Program-made: the position numbers and the translations under genes
NCBI GenBank assembly: GCA_016715765.1
Contig: JADJZJ010000027.1
Span: forward strand, 1 to 51,709
Direction of reading: 5' to 3'
Source: Opitutaceae bacterium
Lineage (GTDB): Bacteria > Verrucomicrobiota > Verrucomicrobiia > Opitutales > Opitutaceae
Length of the DNA: 51,709 bases
Shown here: in pieces, positions 17,638-26,732 of the stretch
How the letters are laid out: every line of letters begins with the position of its first letter
How positions within the stretch are numbered: position 1 is the first letter of the stretch
The notes under the pieces: generated by a model
The model's input: the letters and a program-made list of their open reading frames with translations, nothing else
What the model was told of the DNA's origin: nothing
Databases searched by the model: none

Positions 17638-20292
17638 ATGCCTCACCCCCGCCTGCTTGCCGCGTTGCTGGCTTGTGCGGTGCCGGTCCCTGCCGGCAAC
17701 GCCGCCGAACCCGCCGATCCCTGGCGCCTGACCCGCGAAGTCATGCCCCTGGCCCAGTCCGTCGAGCTCACGCTCGATCCGGCCGGGGATGACTACACCG
17801 GCCGCGTCCTCATCGACGTGGTCGCGGCCAACAGCTTCCAATCATTCCGGCTGAACGCCGAGGGACCGGTCATCACGTCGGCCACGCTCACCGATCCCGC
17901 CGGCCGGTCCACCACTCTGACCGCCGCGAGCACCCGCGCCGATCTCGGCCTGGTCACGCTCTCGGCTCCGTCGGCGCTGCCCGCCGGCAACTACCGGCTG
18001 ACGGCGGAGTTCACCGCCGGATACCAGCGCGACGGCCTCGGCCTCTACAAGACCGTGAGCCGGGGCGACGCCTACCTGTTCACGCAGTTCGAGGACAAGC
18101 ATGCCCGCAAGGCCTTCCCCTGCTGGGACGAGCCCGCGTTCAAAATCTACTGGCAGCTCTCGCTGACCATACCCGTCAGCCTCGAGGCGGTGGCCAATGC
18201 CCCGGTGGCCCGCGAGACCCGCACCGCCGACACCAAGACCCTCCACTTCGGCCGCACGCCGCCGATGCCGTCCTATCTCGTGGCCCTGGCCGTGGGCCCG
18301 CTGGAATTCGTCCCGGTCCCCGGCCAGTCCGTGCCGGGCCACATCATCACCCCGCGCGGCCAGTCGGGCCTCACCGCCGAAGCCGTCAGCATGGCTCCGC
18401 CCATCCTCGCCCGCCTCGAGGAGTATTTCGGCATTCCCTATCCCTACGCCAAACTCGATCAGCTCGCCGTCCCGGAATACGTTTACGGCGCGATGGAGAA
18501 TGTCGGTCTCATCACCTACACCGACCGCTATCTCCTGATGGACCCCGCGCGTCCCTCGTTCAGCGCCCGGCGCAGCCTCGCCAACATCATGGCCCACGAG
18601 ATGGCGCACATGTGGTTCGGCAATCTTGTCACCATGGAGTGGTGGGATGACCTCTGGCTCAACGAAGCCTTTGCCGACTGGATCTGCGCCAAGATCGTGG
18701 ACCGGCAATATCCCGGGTTCCGTTTCGGGATCCAGGAGAGCCGCGCCATCAAGGGCGCCATGCGCTCGGACACCCTGCCCTCCATCACCGCCGTCCGCCG
18801 CAAGGTCACGTCCGAGACCGATCTCGCCCAACTCGCCGACGAACTCACCTACAACAAGGGCAAGGGCATCCTCACGATGGTCGAGAACTGGATCGGACCC
18901 GACAAGTTCCGCGCCGCCATGCGCGTCTATTTCCAACGGCACAGCTGGGGCAGCACCACGGCCGACGACCTGTGGGGGGCCTTCAGCACCATCTCCGGCG
19001 ACAACATCTCGCAAATGCTCGCGGCCTACATCGAAAAACCCGGCGTGCCGCTGGTCACCTTCGCCTTTGAATCCGACGGCCGCCTGCGCCTGAGCCAGCG
19101 GCGCTTCACCAGCCTGGGGGACAAACCGTTGCCGGGGCAGTGGCAGGTGCCGGTCGTGCTCGCCTGGAGCAAGGACGGCCGGCTGCACCGCGAGCGCCTG
19201 CTGCTCACCGAGCCAACCCAGGTGTTCGCCGTGCCAGGCCTGGCCGGGGCCGACTGGATCTACCCGAACGCCGGTGAAGCCGGTTATTACCGCTGGAGCC
19301 TCCCGCCCGAACTCAACGCACGGCTCGCCCGCCAGGCCGCCGCCCTCAGCCCGCTCGAGCGGGTCGGTCTGCTCGACAACATCTCCGCGCTCTTTTCCGC
19401 GGGGCAAATGGACGGCGGCGATTACCTCGCCTACCTCACGGCCAGCGCCCGGGATGAGGATCCGGACGTGACCGAGAGCGTCGCCGGCGGAATCGGCGGC
19501 CTGCGCGAGACCTTTGTCAGCCCGGCGGCGGAGCCGGCCTACGACGCCTATCGCCAGGCCATCCTGCGTCCCGTGCTCGATCGCATCGGCCTCCAGCCCG
19601 CCAAGGACGAACCCGATTACGTCAATCCCCTGCGCGCCACCCTCTACGGCGCGCTGGGCACCGAGGCCGCCGACCCCGCGGTCGTCGCCGAATGCCGCCG
19701 GCTGACCGCCCTTTACCTCGAAAATCCGCGGGCGGTGGATCCCAGTCTGGCGGGCGTCGCGCTTTCGGTCGCCGCCTATCATGGTGACGCCGCGCTCTTC
19801 GCCTCCTTCACGGCCGCCCTGGAGCAGGCCCGGACGCCATCCGGCCGTTCCGCCTATATCCGGGCGCTCAACGGCTTCAGGGATCCCGCGCTGTTGCAGC
19901 GCGCCCTGGACTATTCCCTGACCCCGGCCCTCAACTCCACCGAGTTCCTCCGCGTCCTGCTCGGCACGCGCAGCCGCAGCGGTGTCGGCGCCAGCGAGGA
20001 TCTGCGCGATCTGGCCGTCAATTGGATGATGACGCATTACAATGCCATCGCCGCCAAGGCCCCGGCCGAGTACCTCGCGGGCCTCATCTCCGTCGCCGGC
20101 ACCTCGGATGAGAACCGCTTCAACCGCGTGCGCGACTTCCTGCTCGCCCCGGAACGCCGGACCGAGTTCGCGGAAGTCACCATCGCCAAGGCCGCCGACC
20201 GCATGCACACCCGCCAGCGCCTCAAGGCCAAGGAACAGGCCAACATCGAGAAATACCTCGCGACCTTCCCGGGCCGCACGTCGAAGGATTGA
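17638..20292 (+). CDS. Exported M1 family aminopeptidase
   Basis: An 884-residue zinc aminopeptidase of the PepN/ERAP type. The ATG at 17638 gives a signal peptide (MPHPRLLAALLACAVPVPAG). Landmarks are GAMEN (exopeptidase motif, in EYVYGAMENVGLITY), zinc motif HEMAH at 320-324 followed by MWFGN, and the third ligand Glu in LWLNEAFADW. CWDEPAFK is in the N-terminal beta domain, and an ERAP1-like helical C-terminal domain fills the last 330 residues. It would release N-terminal amino acids outside the inner membrane, and fits with the adjacent M16 endopeptidases as a peptide-recycling set. It is separated from them by a terminator, so it has its own promoter. Confidence 0.94.
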   Translation: MPHPRLLAALLACAVPVPAGNAAEPADPWRLTREVMPLAQSVELTLDPAGDDYTGRVLIDVVAANSFQSFRLNAEGPVITSATLTDPAGRSTTLTAASTRADLGLVTLSAPSALPAGNYRLTAEFTAGYQRDGLGLYKTVSRGDAYLFTQFEDKHARKAFPCWDEPAFKIYWQLSLTIPVSLEAVANAPVARETRTADTKTLHFGRTPPMPSYLVALAVGPLEFVPVPGQSVPGHIITPRGQSGLTAEAVSMAPPILARLEEYFGIPYPYAKLDQLAVPEYVYGAMENVGLITYTDRYLLMDPARPSFSARRSLANIMAHEMAHMWFGNLVTMEWWDDLWLNEAFADWICAKIVDRQYPGFRFGIQESRAIKGAMRSDTLPSITAVRRKVTSETDLAQLADELTYNKGKGILTMVENWIGPDKFRAAMRVYFQRHSWGSTTADDLWGAFSTISGDNISQMLAAYIEKPGVPLVTFAFESDGRLRLSQRRFTSLGDKPLPGQWQVPVVLAWSKDGRLHRERLLLTEPTQVFAVPGLAGADWIYPNAGEAGYYRWSLPPELNARLARQAAALSPLERVGLLDNISALFSAGQMDGGDYLAYLTASARDEDPDVTESVAGGIGGLRETFVSPAAEPAYDAYRQAILRPVLDRIGLQPAKDEPDYVNPLRATLYGALGTEAADPAVVAECRRLTALYLENPRAVDPSLAGVALSVAAYHGDAALFASFTAALEQARTPSGRSAYIRALNGFRDPALLQRALDYSLTPALNSTEFLRVLLGTRSRSGVGASEDLRDLAVNWMMTHYNAIAAKAPAEYLAGLISVAGTSDENRFNRVRDFLLAPERRTEFAEVTIAKAADRMHTRQRLKAKEQANIEKYLATFPGRTSKD

Positions 20293-20302
20293 GCAGATCG
20301 AA

Positions 20303-20461
20303 TGTAGGGCGGGGTCTCCGAACCCCGCCTTCCTTTTCCCGGATAGAATCCAATCTTTCTCGTTCTCTTTATCTTTCTCTTTCTCCTGCCCTGAAGTCTG
20401 CGGTTGATTGCGACCGAGGGCGATCGCGCTCCCAGGCGGGGTTCGGAGACCCCGCCCTACA
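20303..20461. repeat. REPIN-like inverted pair, 28-bp units
   Basis: Units at 20303-20330 and 20434-20461 are exact inverted copies and identical to the unit at 1563-1590 (GTAGGGCGGGGTCTCCGAAC...). The spacer is C/T-rich (TTTCTCGTTCTCTTTATC...). It lies between the M1 gene and the bidirectional terminator. Confidence 0.8.
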
Positions 20462-20475
20462 TTTTCAAACCGGCA

Positions 20476-20522
20476 CAAAAAAACCGGGGCGAAGGATTTC
20501 TCCTCCGCCCCGGTGGGTTTTT
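20476..20522. terminator. Bidirectional rho-independent terminator
   Basis: The stem 20483-20496 (ACCGGGGCGAAGGA) pairs with 20501-20514 (TCCTCCGCCCCGGT) with one mismatch and a TTTC loop. On the minus strand it is followed by seven T (A run 20477-20483). On the plus strand a TTTTT run follows GGG. It lies immediately after the stop of the minus-strand gene at 20528 and would also end the M1 transcript. Confidence 0.82.
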
Positions 20523-20527
20523 CTATT

Positions 20528-20794
20528 TTATGCTGCGTTGCCGAGGTTTAGCACCCGGCGCGACAGCGGCTGCCAGACCGTGCGGCGGAACACCTCGGGG
20601 AGGCGCACGACCGACTGGGTCCAACTGCGATTTTCTTGAGTCTGCTGTCCAACCGCGGACTGGATTTCAGCCGCTGGCGGGAGATCCTCCTCGAGACGGG
20701 AGTTTTCATCGAACTCGTACGTAGAGAAAAGGATCGCGCCGGAGCCGAAGCATCCTGGTTGCACGACAAACATGATCTTGGATTTTTTGTTCAT
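20528..20794 (-). CDS. Small protein of unknown function with its own terminator
   Basis: An 88-residue protein (MNKKSKIMFVVQPGCFGSGA... ending RRVLNLGNAA). No family is recognised. The N-terminal MFVVQPGCFGSGAILFSTYEF is hydrophobic, but Lys-rich ahead of it and too polar for a clear membrane helix. The rest is acidic, then basic. Support for a real gene: ATG start, normal codon use, and a strong rho-independent terminator beginning 6 bases after the stop in the same orientation. An AT-rich stretch about 115-150 bases upstream (TTGCCATAAGAGGCTAATCA on the minus strand, near 20930-20955) may hold its promoter, implying a long leader. Confidence 0.6.
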   Translation of the reverse strand: MNKKSKIMFVVQPGCFGSGAILFSTYEFDENSRLEEDLPPAAEIQSAVGQQTQENRSWTQSVVRLPEVFRRTVWQPLSRRVLNLGNAA

Positions 20795-21075
20795 GGTCAG
20801 AAGGAAGACTCGCGCGGTTCGCGGAATCCTCCAGGCCGACCATGAACTGCTAAAGAACGCGGACCCGGAAACCTGCGAATCCCGGCCCGACCGTCAAGCA
20901 TCGGCGCGGTAGGTTGTCCGTTATTCATTAATGATTAGCCTCTTATGGCAATAATGGACCGTCAGATTTCAGGGTCATCATTTGCCGGGCAGCCACGAGC
21001 GTGAGCGGGTGGATCGAAAGAGATACCGGTCGGAATTGTTCGGTGTCAGGTCTCGGACCAACGGTCCACCCCATT

Positions 21076-21207
21076 ACAGCCTGGGGCAACGCCCCAGGTT
21101 TCATGATCCTCATGGAATATCGAGGGCTGAAGGCCCGGACCATGGATCGGGCTATCAGCCCTCGTCCATCTGGGGTGCACCATTCCTGGGGCGATGCCCC
21201 AGGCTGT
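21076..21207. repeat. Nested palindromic repeat of CAGCCTGGGGC type
   Basis: The outer pair ACAGCCTGGGGC (21076-21087) and GCCCCAGGCTGT (21196-21207) encloses an inner pair CGAGGGCTGA (21121-21130) and TCAGCCCTCG (21155-21164). Each outer half also forms its own hairpin (TGGGGC...GCCCCA). The surrounding gap 20795-21284 (490 bases) holds no convincing gene. It also contains a CACGAGCGTGAGCGGGTGG fragment at 20996-21014 related to the inner repeat at 1606. Confidence 0.65.
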
Positions 21208-21284
21208 TATGGCGGCGCGCCGTTGGCGCTGACGGACATGAATCTCGCATGGTAGCTGCAAGAGGCAGCCAGCCAACCCTTCCC

Positions 21285-21869
21285 CTACTTCCCCAGTTTG
21301 CGCAGGGCCTGGTTGATTTTCGCCAGGTCGCAGACTTCCGGGTGATAGTCCGGGCCGAGCCATTCAATCCATTCCCGACCCAGGTCGGTCTCCGGCTCCT
21401 TGATGCAGGCCAGCATGTCGTGAAACGCCTCCAGCCCCCCGCAATCCTCCGGCGGGCCCATCCGCTCCCCGGCGATGCAGGCCGGATAGCGCACGCCCTT
21501 TTCCACCGTCAGGGTTTTTTCCACGTGGATGTCCACCTGCCACGCCTCGCCAAAATCGTAATGGTAAACGAGTCCGTGGCGCTGCCCCATATCCAGATCG
21601 GAAAGCGTCACGTCGCGGTCGTCCTCGATCACGAGGGTGTCGTTCTTGACCGGATTGCCGAAGCGCAGGTCATCCAGGCTGAACACGTGGGTCTGGTAAT
21701 CGAACCAGTCGAACAGGATCTGGATGGTGTCGTGCAATCGGGACAGCCACATGGACTCGCGCACCAGCAGCCGCCGCCAGATGCGCGGCGTTGTGCCCAT
21801 GACCTCGAGGCGCAGCGAGAACACCTGCTCCGCCTTTTTCCTTTTTGAGGGGCGAACCCCTGCCTTCAT
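21285..21869 (-). CDS. Plasmid pRiA4b ORF-3-like family protein
   Basis: A 194-residue soluble protein, started at ATG 21867-21869 (MKAGVRPSKRKKAEQVFSLR). Family hallmarks: LRLEVMGTTPRIWRRLLVRESMWLSRLHDTIQ at the N-terminus, the central YHYDFGEAWQVDIHVEK, and YPACIAGERMGPPEDCGG near residue 140. These match the pRiA4b ORF-3 domain found in plasmid, IS-passenger and chromosomal proteins of unknown role. It is divergent from the DUF1846 gene across 127 bases rich in short palindromes. Confidence 0.85.
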   Translation of the reverse strand: MKAGVRPSKRKKAEQVFSLRLEVMGTTPRIWRRLLVRESMWLSRLHDTIQILFDWFDYQTHVFSLDDLRFGNPVKNDTLVIEDDRDVTLSDLDMGQRHGLVYHYDFGEAWQVDIHVEKTLTVEKGVRYPACIAGERMGPPEDCGGLEAFHDMLACIKEPETDLGREWIEWLGPDYHPEVCDLAKINQALRKLGK

Positions 21870-21882
21870 GGAGACCAATCAT

Positions 21883-21964
21883 CGTTGGCCAACGTGATGG
21901 ACCCTCGCCGGGCGTTCAACGCCAACCTTGGTGCAATCCATGCAGATTGTTAGGCGTTGACGCC
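21883..21964. promoter_or_regulatory. Short palindromes in a divergent intergenic region
   Basis: Three short dyads lie between the two divergent starts: CGTTGGCCAACG at 21883-21894, GGCGTTCAACGCC at 21911-21923 and GGCGTTGACGCC at 21953-21964. The last two are near copies about 42 bases (four helical turns) apart, a layout suited to a repressor, but no regulator can be named. Confidence 0.35.
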
Positions 21965-21996
21965 CCTCGGTCCGCGCTGGCCTGCTCGGCCGCATT

Positions 21997-23512
21997 ATGG
22001 TCGGCCCCATCGGTTTCGACAACGCCCGGTATCTGGAGCAGCAGAGCGCGGCCATCCTTGAGCGCGTCAATGGTTCCCATGCCAAGCTCTACCTCGAGTT
22101 CGGCGGCAAACTGGTCTTTGACTACCACGCGGCCCGCGTGCTGCCGGGCTTTCACCCCAACGTGAAGATGCAGCTGCTGCAGCGTCTGAAGGACCGCATC
22201 GAGGTGATCTTATGCATCTATGCCGGCGACATCGAGAAACGGAAGATGCGCGCCGACTTCGGCATCACCTACGATACCGACGCCCTGAAGACGATCGACG
22301 ACCTGAACGAGCGCGGCGTCACGGTGCGCGCCGTGGTCATCACGCGTTTTGACCACCAGCCCTCGGCCGTCGCCTTCAAGAACCGCCTCGAGCGCCGCGG
22401 CATCAAGGTTCACGCACCGCGTGACCCAGGGCTACCCGACCGATGTGGACACCATTGTCAGTGAAGCCGGCTACGGGGCCAATCCCTACATCGAAACCGA
22501 GCGGCCCATCGTGGTCGTCACCGGTCCCGGTCCCGGCAGCGGCAAACTGGCCACGTGCCTCAGCCAGCTTTACCACGAGCACAAGCGCGGCACACACGCC
22601 CGGTTCGCCAAGTTCGAGACCTTCCCGATCTGGAATCTGCCGCTCAAGCACGAGGTCAACGTCGCCTACGAGGCCGCCACCACGGAGCTGAGGGACGTGA
22701 ACCTCATCGACCACTTTCATCTCGAGGCCTACGGCGAGGCCGCGGTGAACTACAACCGCGACCTCGAAGCCTTCCCCCTCCTGCGCCGCATCATCGAGCG
22801 CATCACCGGCGAACCCTCCTTCTACAAATCGCCCACGGACATGGGAGTGAACCGCGCCGGCTTCGGCATCACCGATGACGCCGCCTGCCGCGCCGCGGCC
22901 GCCCAGGAGATCATCCGCCGCTACTACAGCTACGCCTGCGAATACGCCCTGGGGCTCGTGGACAAGGAAACCGTGCAGCGGGCCGAGCTGATCATGAAAA
23001 GTCTCGGCCTGTCCGTGACCGACCGCCCGGTGGTCTCCCAAGCCCACGCCGCAGCGGCCGCGGCCCCAGCCCAGGGCAAGGGCGCCGACGGCATTTACTG
23101 CGGCGCCGCCCTCCAGCTGGCTGATGGGCGCATGGTGACCGGCAAGAACTCACCGCAGTTGCACGCGGCTTCGAGCCTCATCCTGAATGCCGTGAAGGTC
23201 CTCGCCGGCATCCCCGAGGCCAGGCACCTGCTTCCGCCCACCATCACCAATTCGCTCACGCATTTCAAAAAGCACGTGCTCAAGGGCAACATGATGAGCC
23301 TCGACCTGGAGGAAACCCTCATCGCCCTCAGCATCAGCGCCACGATGGATCCGGTGACCGCCCGGGCCGTCGAAAAGCTGACAGAACTGAACGGTTGCAA
23401 TGTCCACCTCACGCACCTGCCGACCTCGGGCGACGCCGCCGGCCTGCGCAAGCTCGGCCTGACCGTCACCAGCGACCCCGAGTTCGCCTCAAAATACCTT
23501 TACGCGGGCTGA
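21997..23512 (+). pseudogene. DUF1846 family protein, frameshifted
   Basis: A DUF1846 protein of about 500 residues split by one frameshift. Frame 1 (from ATG 21997) gives IGFDNARYLEQQSAAILERV, LYLEFGGKLVFDYHAARVLP, CIYAGDIEKRKMRADFGITY and ends in the right register at LERRGIKVH. Frame 2 continues at HRVTQGYPTDVDTIVSEAGY, then GPGPGSGKLATCLSQLYHEH, and SPTDMGVNRAGFGI to the stop at 23512. The break is at about 22411-22416, where GTTCACGCACCGC is two bases short of a CAC-rich match to the family spacing. Everything else is intact, so this is either a recent pseudogene or an assembly error. The family's biochemical function is unknown, although several structures exist. Confidence 0.88.
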
Positions 23513-23519
23513 ATTATCC

Positions 23520-26500
23520 TCAGACCCCTGCCTCGCGCCGGGCGTTCGTCACCCATTCCAGGAGCTCCTTGCTGGTGACCAGTTGCTGGGCCTCAAACGA
23601 AAGCCCGCCGAGCAGACTCATAGCCTCGTCCAGCAGGTCCCGGCGCCGATTCCGCCCGGCATAATCCTCAGCCTGGGCCTGGGCCAGGTGATAAAGGGCG
23701 CTCGCCAAGCTCAGCCGGAATGAAACCTGCCTGGCGCCCCTGGCCTGTTTCTCCCGATAATGCGTCGCCGCTTCAGCCAGTGGTCCGAGCGCCTCGGCAC
23801 GATTCCCGGCCAGGAGCAGGGCGCGGCCCAGCCGCATTTTGGCCCGGGCCATCAAGTCGTGTTGCTGAAATTTATCCAGTCGGCCGAAGACCGGCTCATT
23901 CACATTTTGCCGGCTCACCTCCAGGGCTTCCTCCACCCGTCCCAACCGCACGGCGGCCTCCGCCTGCCAGGTGCGGGCGCGACGCCGCACGTTGTCGCGG
24001 AACTCCGGATTGCTGTCCGGAGACACCTTGATCCTGTCCAGTTGCGCCAAAACTTCGACCGCCCGATCATGCAGCCGGGCATATTTCCCTTCCGCCGCGA
24101 GCACTTCAAACTCGGCCATGCTAACATTCAGGGTGATGACCTGCGCCTGCTCCCGATCCACATTCCGGTCCTTGATCCAGCTCTCAACCATCCGATGGAT
24201 CTCGGCCATGTCCTCACCGGCCGACGGACGCAGACCCATTTGCGCGGCCAGGATCATGGCTCCGGCCCGAGCACTGACAAAGCTCAGGTCCATGCCGGCC
24301 CGGTTGCGCGGATCCTGCACCAAAGCGGTCGTCTCCTGGTATTTTTTCAGGGCCGCGGACAACCGGCCCTGCTCACGATAGGTGTCGGCGAGACTTACCC
24401 CGCCGTTGGACAGGGTGCGCCAACCTTCACTGTCGGCCGGATTGAATTGCACATAATTGCCGGCGGCAGCGAGGGCCTTTTCATAATTCGCCTCGGCCTG
24501 GTCCAGGTCGTGGCGATCCGATGCGACCTGGGCGAGCATGTCGGCGGAATTGAAGCGGTTCTTCATCGCCCGCAAATCCCCCGGCCGCACCGCCAGGACC
24601 TTCTGCGCCATCTCGCTCACGATGCCGGCCAGGCGTTCGGCCTCGTCCGTCTGGCCCAGCCGCTGCACCATCCGGGACTGCGAGTCCGTCACGTCGCCAT
24701 AGATTGAGGCGGCCGTGAGATCCGTCAGGTCCAATGCACCCATCGCGGCGAGAATCTGCCGTGACTCCTCGCAGAGCACCACCCCGTCGGCCGGATTGGG
24801 TTGCGCATGGGCGAGGTACTGGAGGTCATCGGCCAGCGCCAGTCTGGCCGTCCGTGTGGCCCGGCCGGTCTCGACCAGGGGACGCAGAAGGGCGGCGGCT
24901 TTCTCCAGGTCCGATTTATTCGTCGCGGCAATACCGGTGACGATCCTGGACATATGGGCCAGGGCCAGTCCGACCGTGACCTCATCACTGTTGGCGTCCC
25001 CGGCGCGGAGCTCCTCAAAAATCCTCTGGGCCTGATCCGCCACAGGAGCGGCTTCGTTGGCCCGGCCACTCTCGCTGAGGGCACTCGCCTTTCGCACCAG
25101 CGCCAGACCGCGGTAGAGCTTGGTCTGGGGTGTCATGAGTTCGGGAGGCAGGTCGTCGTAATAGGCCACGGCCTTGTCGGCCAGTTTGCCGACGATTTCG
25201 ATGCGGCCGGTCGGTTTCAGCTCCTCGTAGAAGTCCTCCAGCAGGAAGCCGATGAGCTTCTCCGACTCGCTGCGGGCCGTCTCCGCCAGTTGGCGAGCCG
25301 CCTGCGTCTGGACCTCGGCCGCCCGGGCCCGGCGCAGGTTGACGAAACCGAAGACCGCGCTGCCCACGGCCCCGATCATCACGACCACCGCGACGGCGGC
25401 CACCATGCGCGCCCGCACCAGCGAGCGACGGGTTTCGGCCTCGCGGGCCTGCTGCGCGGTGAGCTGGCGGCGCGATTCCTCCAGCGCCTCGCGTTCGCGC
25501 CGCACGCTGCGGCTCTCACCGATCACGCTGCACAGGACGTCGTGCGTGATCTCGACCCGCCGCAGGTCGAGACGGTCCTCCACCCGGAGCAGGCGGCGGT
25601 CCACCAGCAGCGCGAGCGCCCCGGCCGCGGCGCCGGCGGCGGCAAAGCCCTTGCGCACGCGCTCCTCGGCCACGCTCTCGCGAAAGCCGGAATCCGTCAG
25701 CATCTCGTCCTCGATGAAAACCCGGACCCCGTGAGGCTGGTCCGCCAGGGCCCTTTCATAGAACTCGGACAGAATCGTGTCGCGTGATCCGGCCAGAAGA
25801 TCGGACGAGATCTCGGGCTGGCCGCTGGCCAGCCGGGTGTTGTTCAGTTCACGGCAGATCAGGCTGAGCAGCGACGGTTCGACCTCGGCATGGGCGAGAT
25901 CGGCGCCACCGGCGACAAAGCGCACCACGGATTCCGCGACAGCCACGCTGACGAGGTGCGGCGCCGGTGCGCACACGGCGGCCACGGCCTGCGCTCCATT
26001 CATGCGGGCCAGGCGCATCCGGTTCTGTGTGACCGAGGGCATCCGGTTCTTCAGGCCCTCGAGATGGGCGAGGTAGTCCTCGCGCAGGGAAATCAGAATG
26101 CGGTAATCGGCCCGGGCGAAATCAAAGCGGGCCGCGTCGGCCTCGTCGCGTTCGATCCGAGCTTCCAGCGCCGCCGGCGGACGGTTTTCCACCAGGTCTG
26201 CCAGATCCCCGAGAAACTCCTGCGCCCGCTTCCGGCCAGCGTCATCGGTCTGCGCCAAGGTGAAAATTTCCTCGAACTGGTCGAAGATCAAAATGGGGAT
26301 GAGGGTCCGGCCGTTGGCATCCTTGAGGACATCGTCGCGGTGGTGGAGGAACTCCCACAGGGTCTCTCCGGTGACGGCCGAGCCGCTCTGCGTCCAGGAA
26401 CCGGCCGCCTCGGTGGCGCGGAAGACGGCGCGCTTGATCTGCTCCGCGGGCGGCGGCGAATGCGGATCGTAATCGAGGCGGACATAGACCGGGCAGAACC

Positions 26501-26732
26501 CCTCCGGGCGCAGCCGCGGCACGAGTCCGGCCTGGAGGATGGAGGTCTTGCCGAGCCCGGACTGGCCGAAAAGCACGGTGAGCAGCTTGCGCTGCACGCG
26601 GCGGCCGAGTTCGGCGGCCTCCTCGTCGCGGCCATGGAAATAGCCGCGGGTTTCCTCGGTGAAGGAGACAAGGCCGAGCCAGGGATTCTGCGCGTTGACC
26701 GTCGCAGTGTGGGCGGAGGTGGAGGGCTTCAT
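23520..26732 (-). CDS. nSTAND-type NTPase with membrane segment and TPR-like C-terminus
   Basis: A 1070-residue signal-transduction NTPase. Residues 17-35 (PWLGLVSFTEETRGYFHGRD) are the lead-in typical of nSTAND1. Walker A GQSGLGKTS is at 56-64 and Walker B FDQFEE at 150-155. A helical STAND arm follows, then a membrane-spanning segment near residue 450 (AAVAVVVMIGAVGSAVFGFV), and about 600 residues of TPR-like helical repeats. STAND proteins typically oligomerise after the repeats sense a trigger and then fire an attached effector. No effector is fused here. Its ATG overlaps (ATGA) the restored stop of the upstream SIR2-TIR gene, so TIR is the probable partner effector. Confidence 0.88.
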   Translation of the reverse strand: MKPSTSAHTATVNAQNPWLGLVSFTEETRGYFHGRDEEAAELGRRVQRKLLTVLFGQSGLGKTSILQAGLVPRLRPEGFCPVYVRLDYDPHSPPPAEQIKRAVFRATEAAGSWTQSGSAVTGETLWEFLHHRDDVLKDANGRTLIPILIFDQFEEIFTLAQTDDAGRKRAQEFLGDLADLVENRPPAALEARIERDEADAARFDFARADYRILISLREDYLAHLEGLKNRMPSVTQNRMRLARMNGAQAVAAVCAPAPHLVSVAVAESVVRFVAGGADLAHAEVEPSLLSLICRELNNTRLASGQPEISSDLLAGSRDTILSEFYERALADQPHGVRVFIEDEMLTDSGFRESVAEERVRKGFAAAGAAAGALALLVDRRLLRVEDRLDLRRVEITHDVLCSVIGESRSVRREREALEESRRQLTAQQAREAETRRSLVRARMVAAVAVVVMIGAVGSAVFGFVNLRRARAAEVQTQAARQLAETARSESEKLIGFLLEDFYEELKPTGRIEIVGKLADKAVAYYDDLPPELMTPQTKLYRGLALVRKASALSESGRANEAAPVADQAQRIFEELRAGDANSDEVTVGLALAHMSRIVTGIAATNKSDLEKAAALLRPLVETGRATRTARLALADDLQYLAHAQPNPADGVVLCEESRQILAAMGALDLTDLTAASIYGDVTDSQSRMVQRLGQTDEAERLAGIVSEMAQKVLAVRPGDLRAMKNRFNSADMLAQVASDRHDLDQAEANYEKALAAAGNYVQFNPADSEGWRTLSNGGVSLADTYREQGRLSAALKKYQETTALVQDPRNRAGMDLSFVSARAGAMILAAQMGLRPSAGEDMAEIHRMVESWIKDRNVDREQAQVITLNVSMAEFEVLAAEGKYARLHDRAVEVLAQLDRIKVSPDSNPEFRDNVRRRARTWQAEAAVRLGRVEEALEVSRQNVNEPVFGRLDKFQQHDLMARAKMRLGRALLLAGNRAEALGPLAEAATHYREKQARGARQVSFRLSLASALYHLAQAQAEDYAGRNRRRDLLDEAMSLLGGLSFEAQQLVTSKELLEWVTNARREAGV

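Noticed and set aside
26242..26728. Out-of-frame C-terminal continuation of the SIR2-TIR protein into the STAND gene
   Set aside because: Its sequence (HLRPHCDGQRAES...) is a shadow of the STAND N-terminus. The TIR family ending is recovered in the other frame after a one-base correction.
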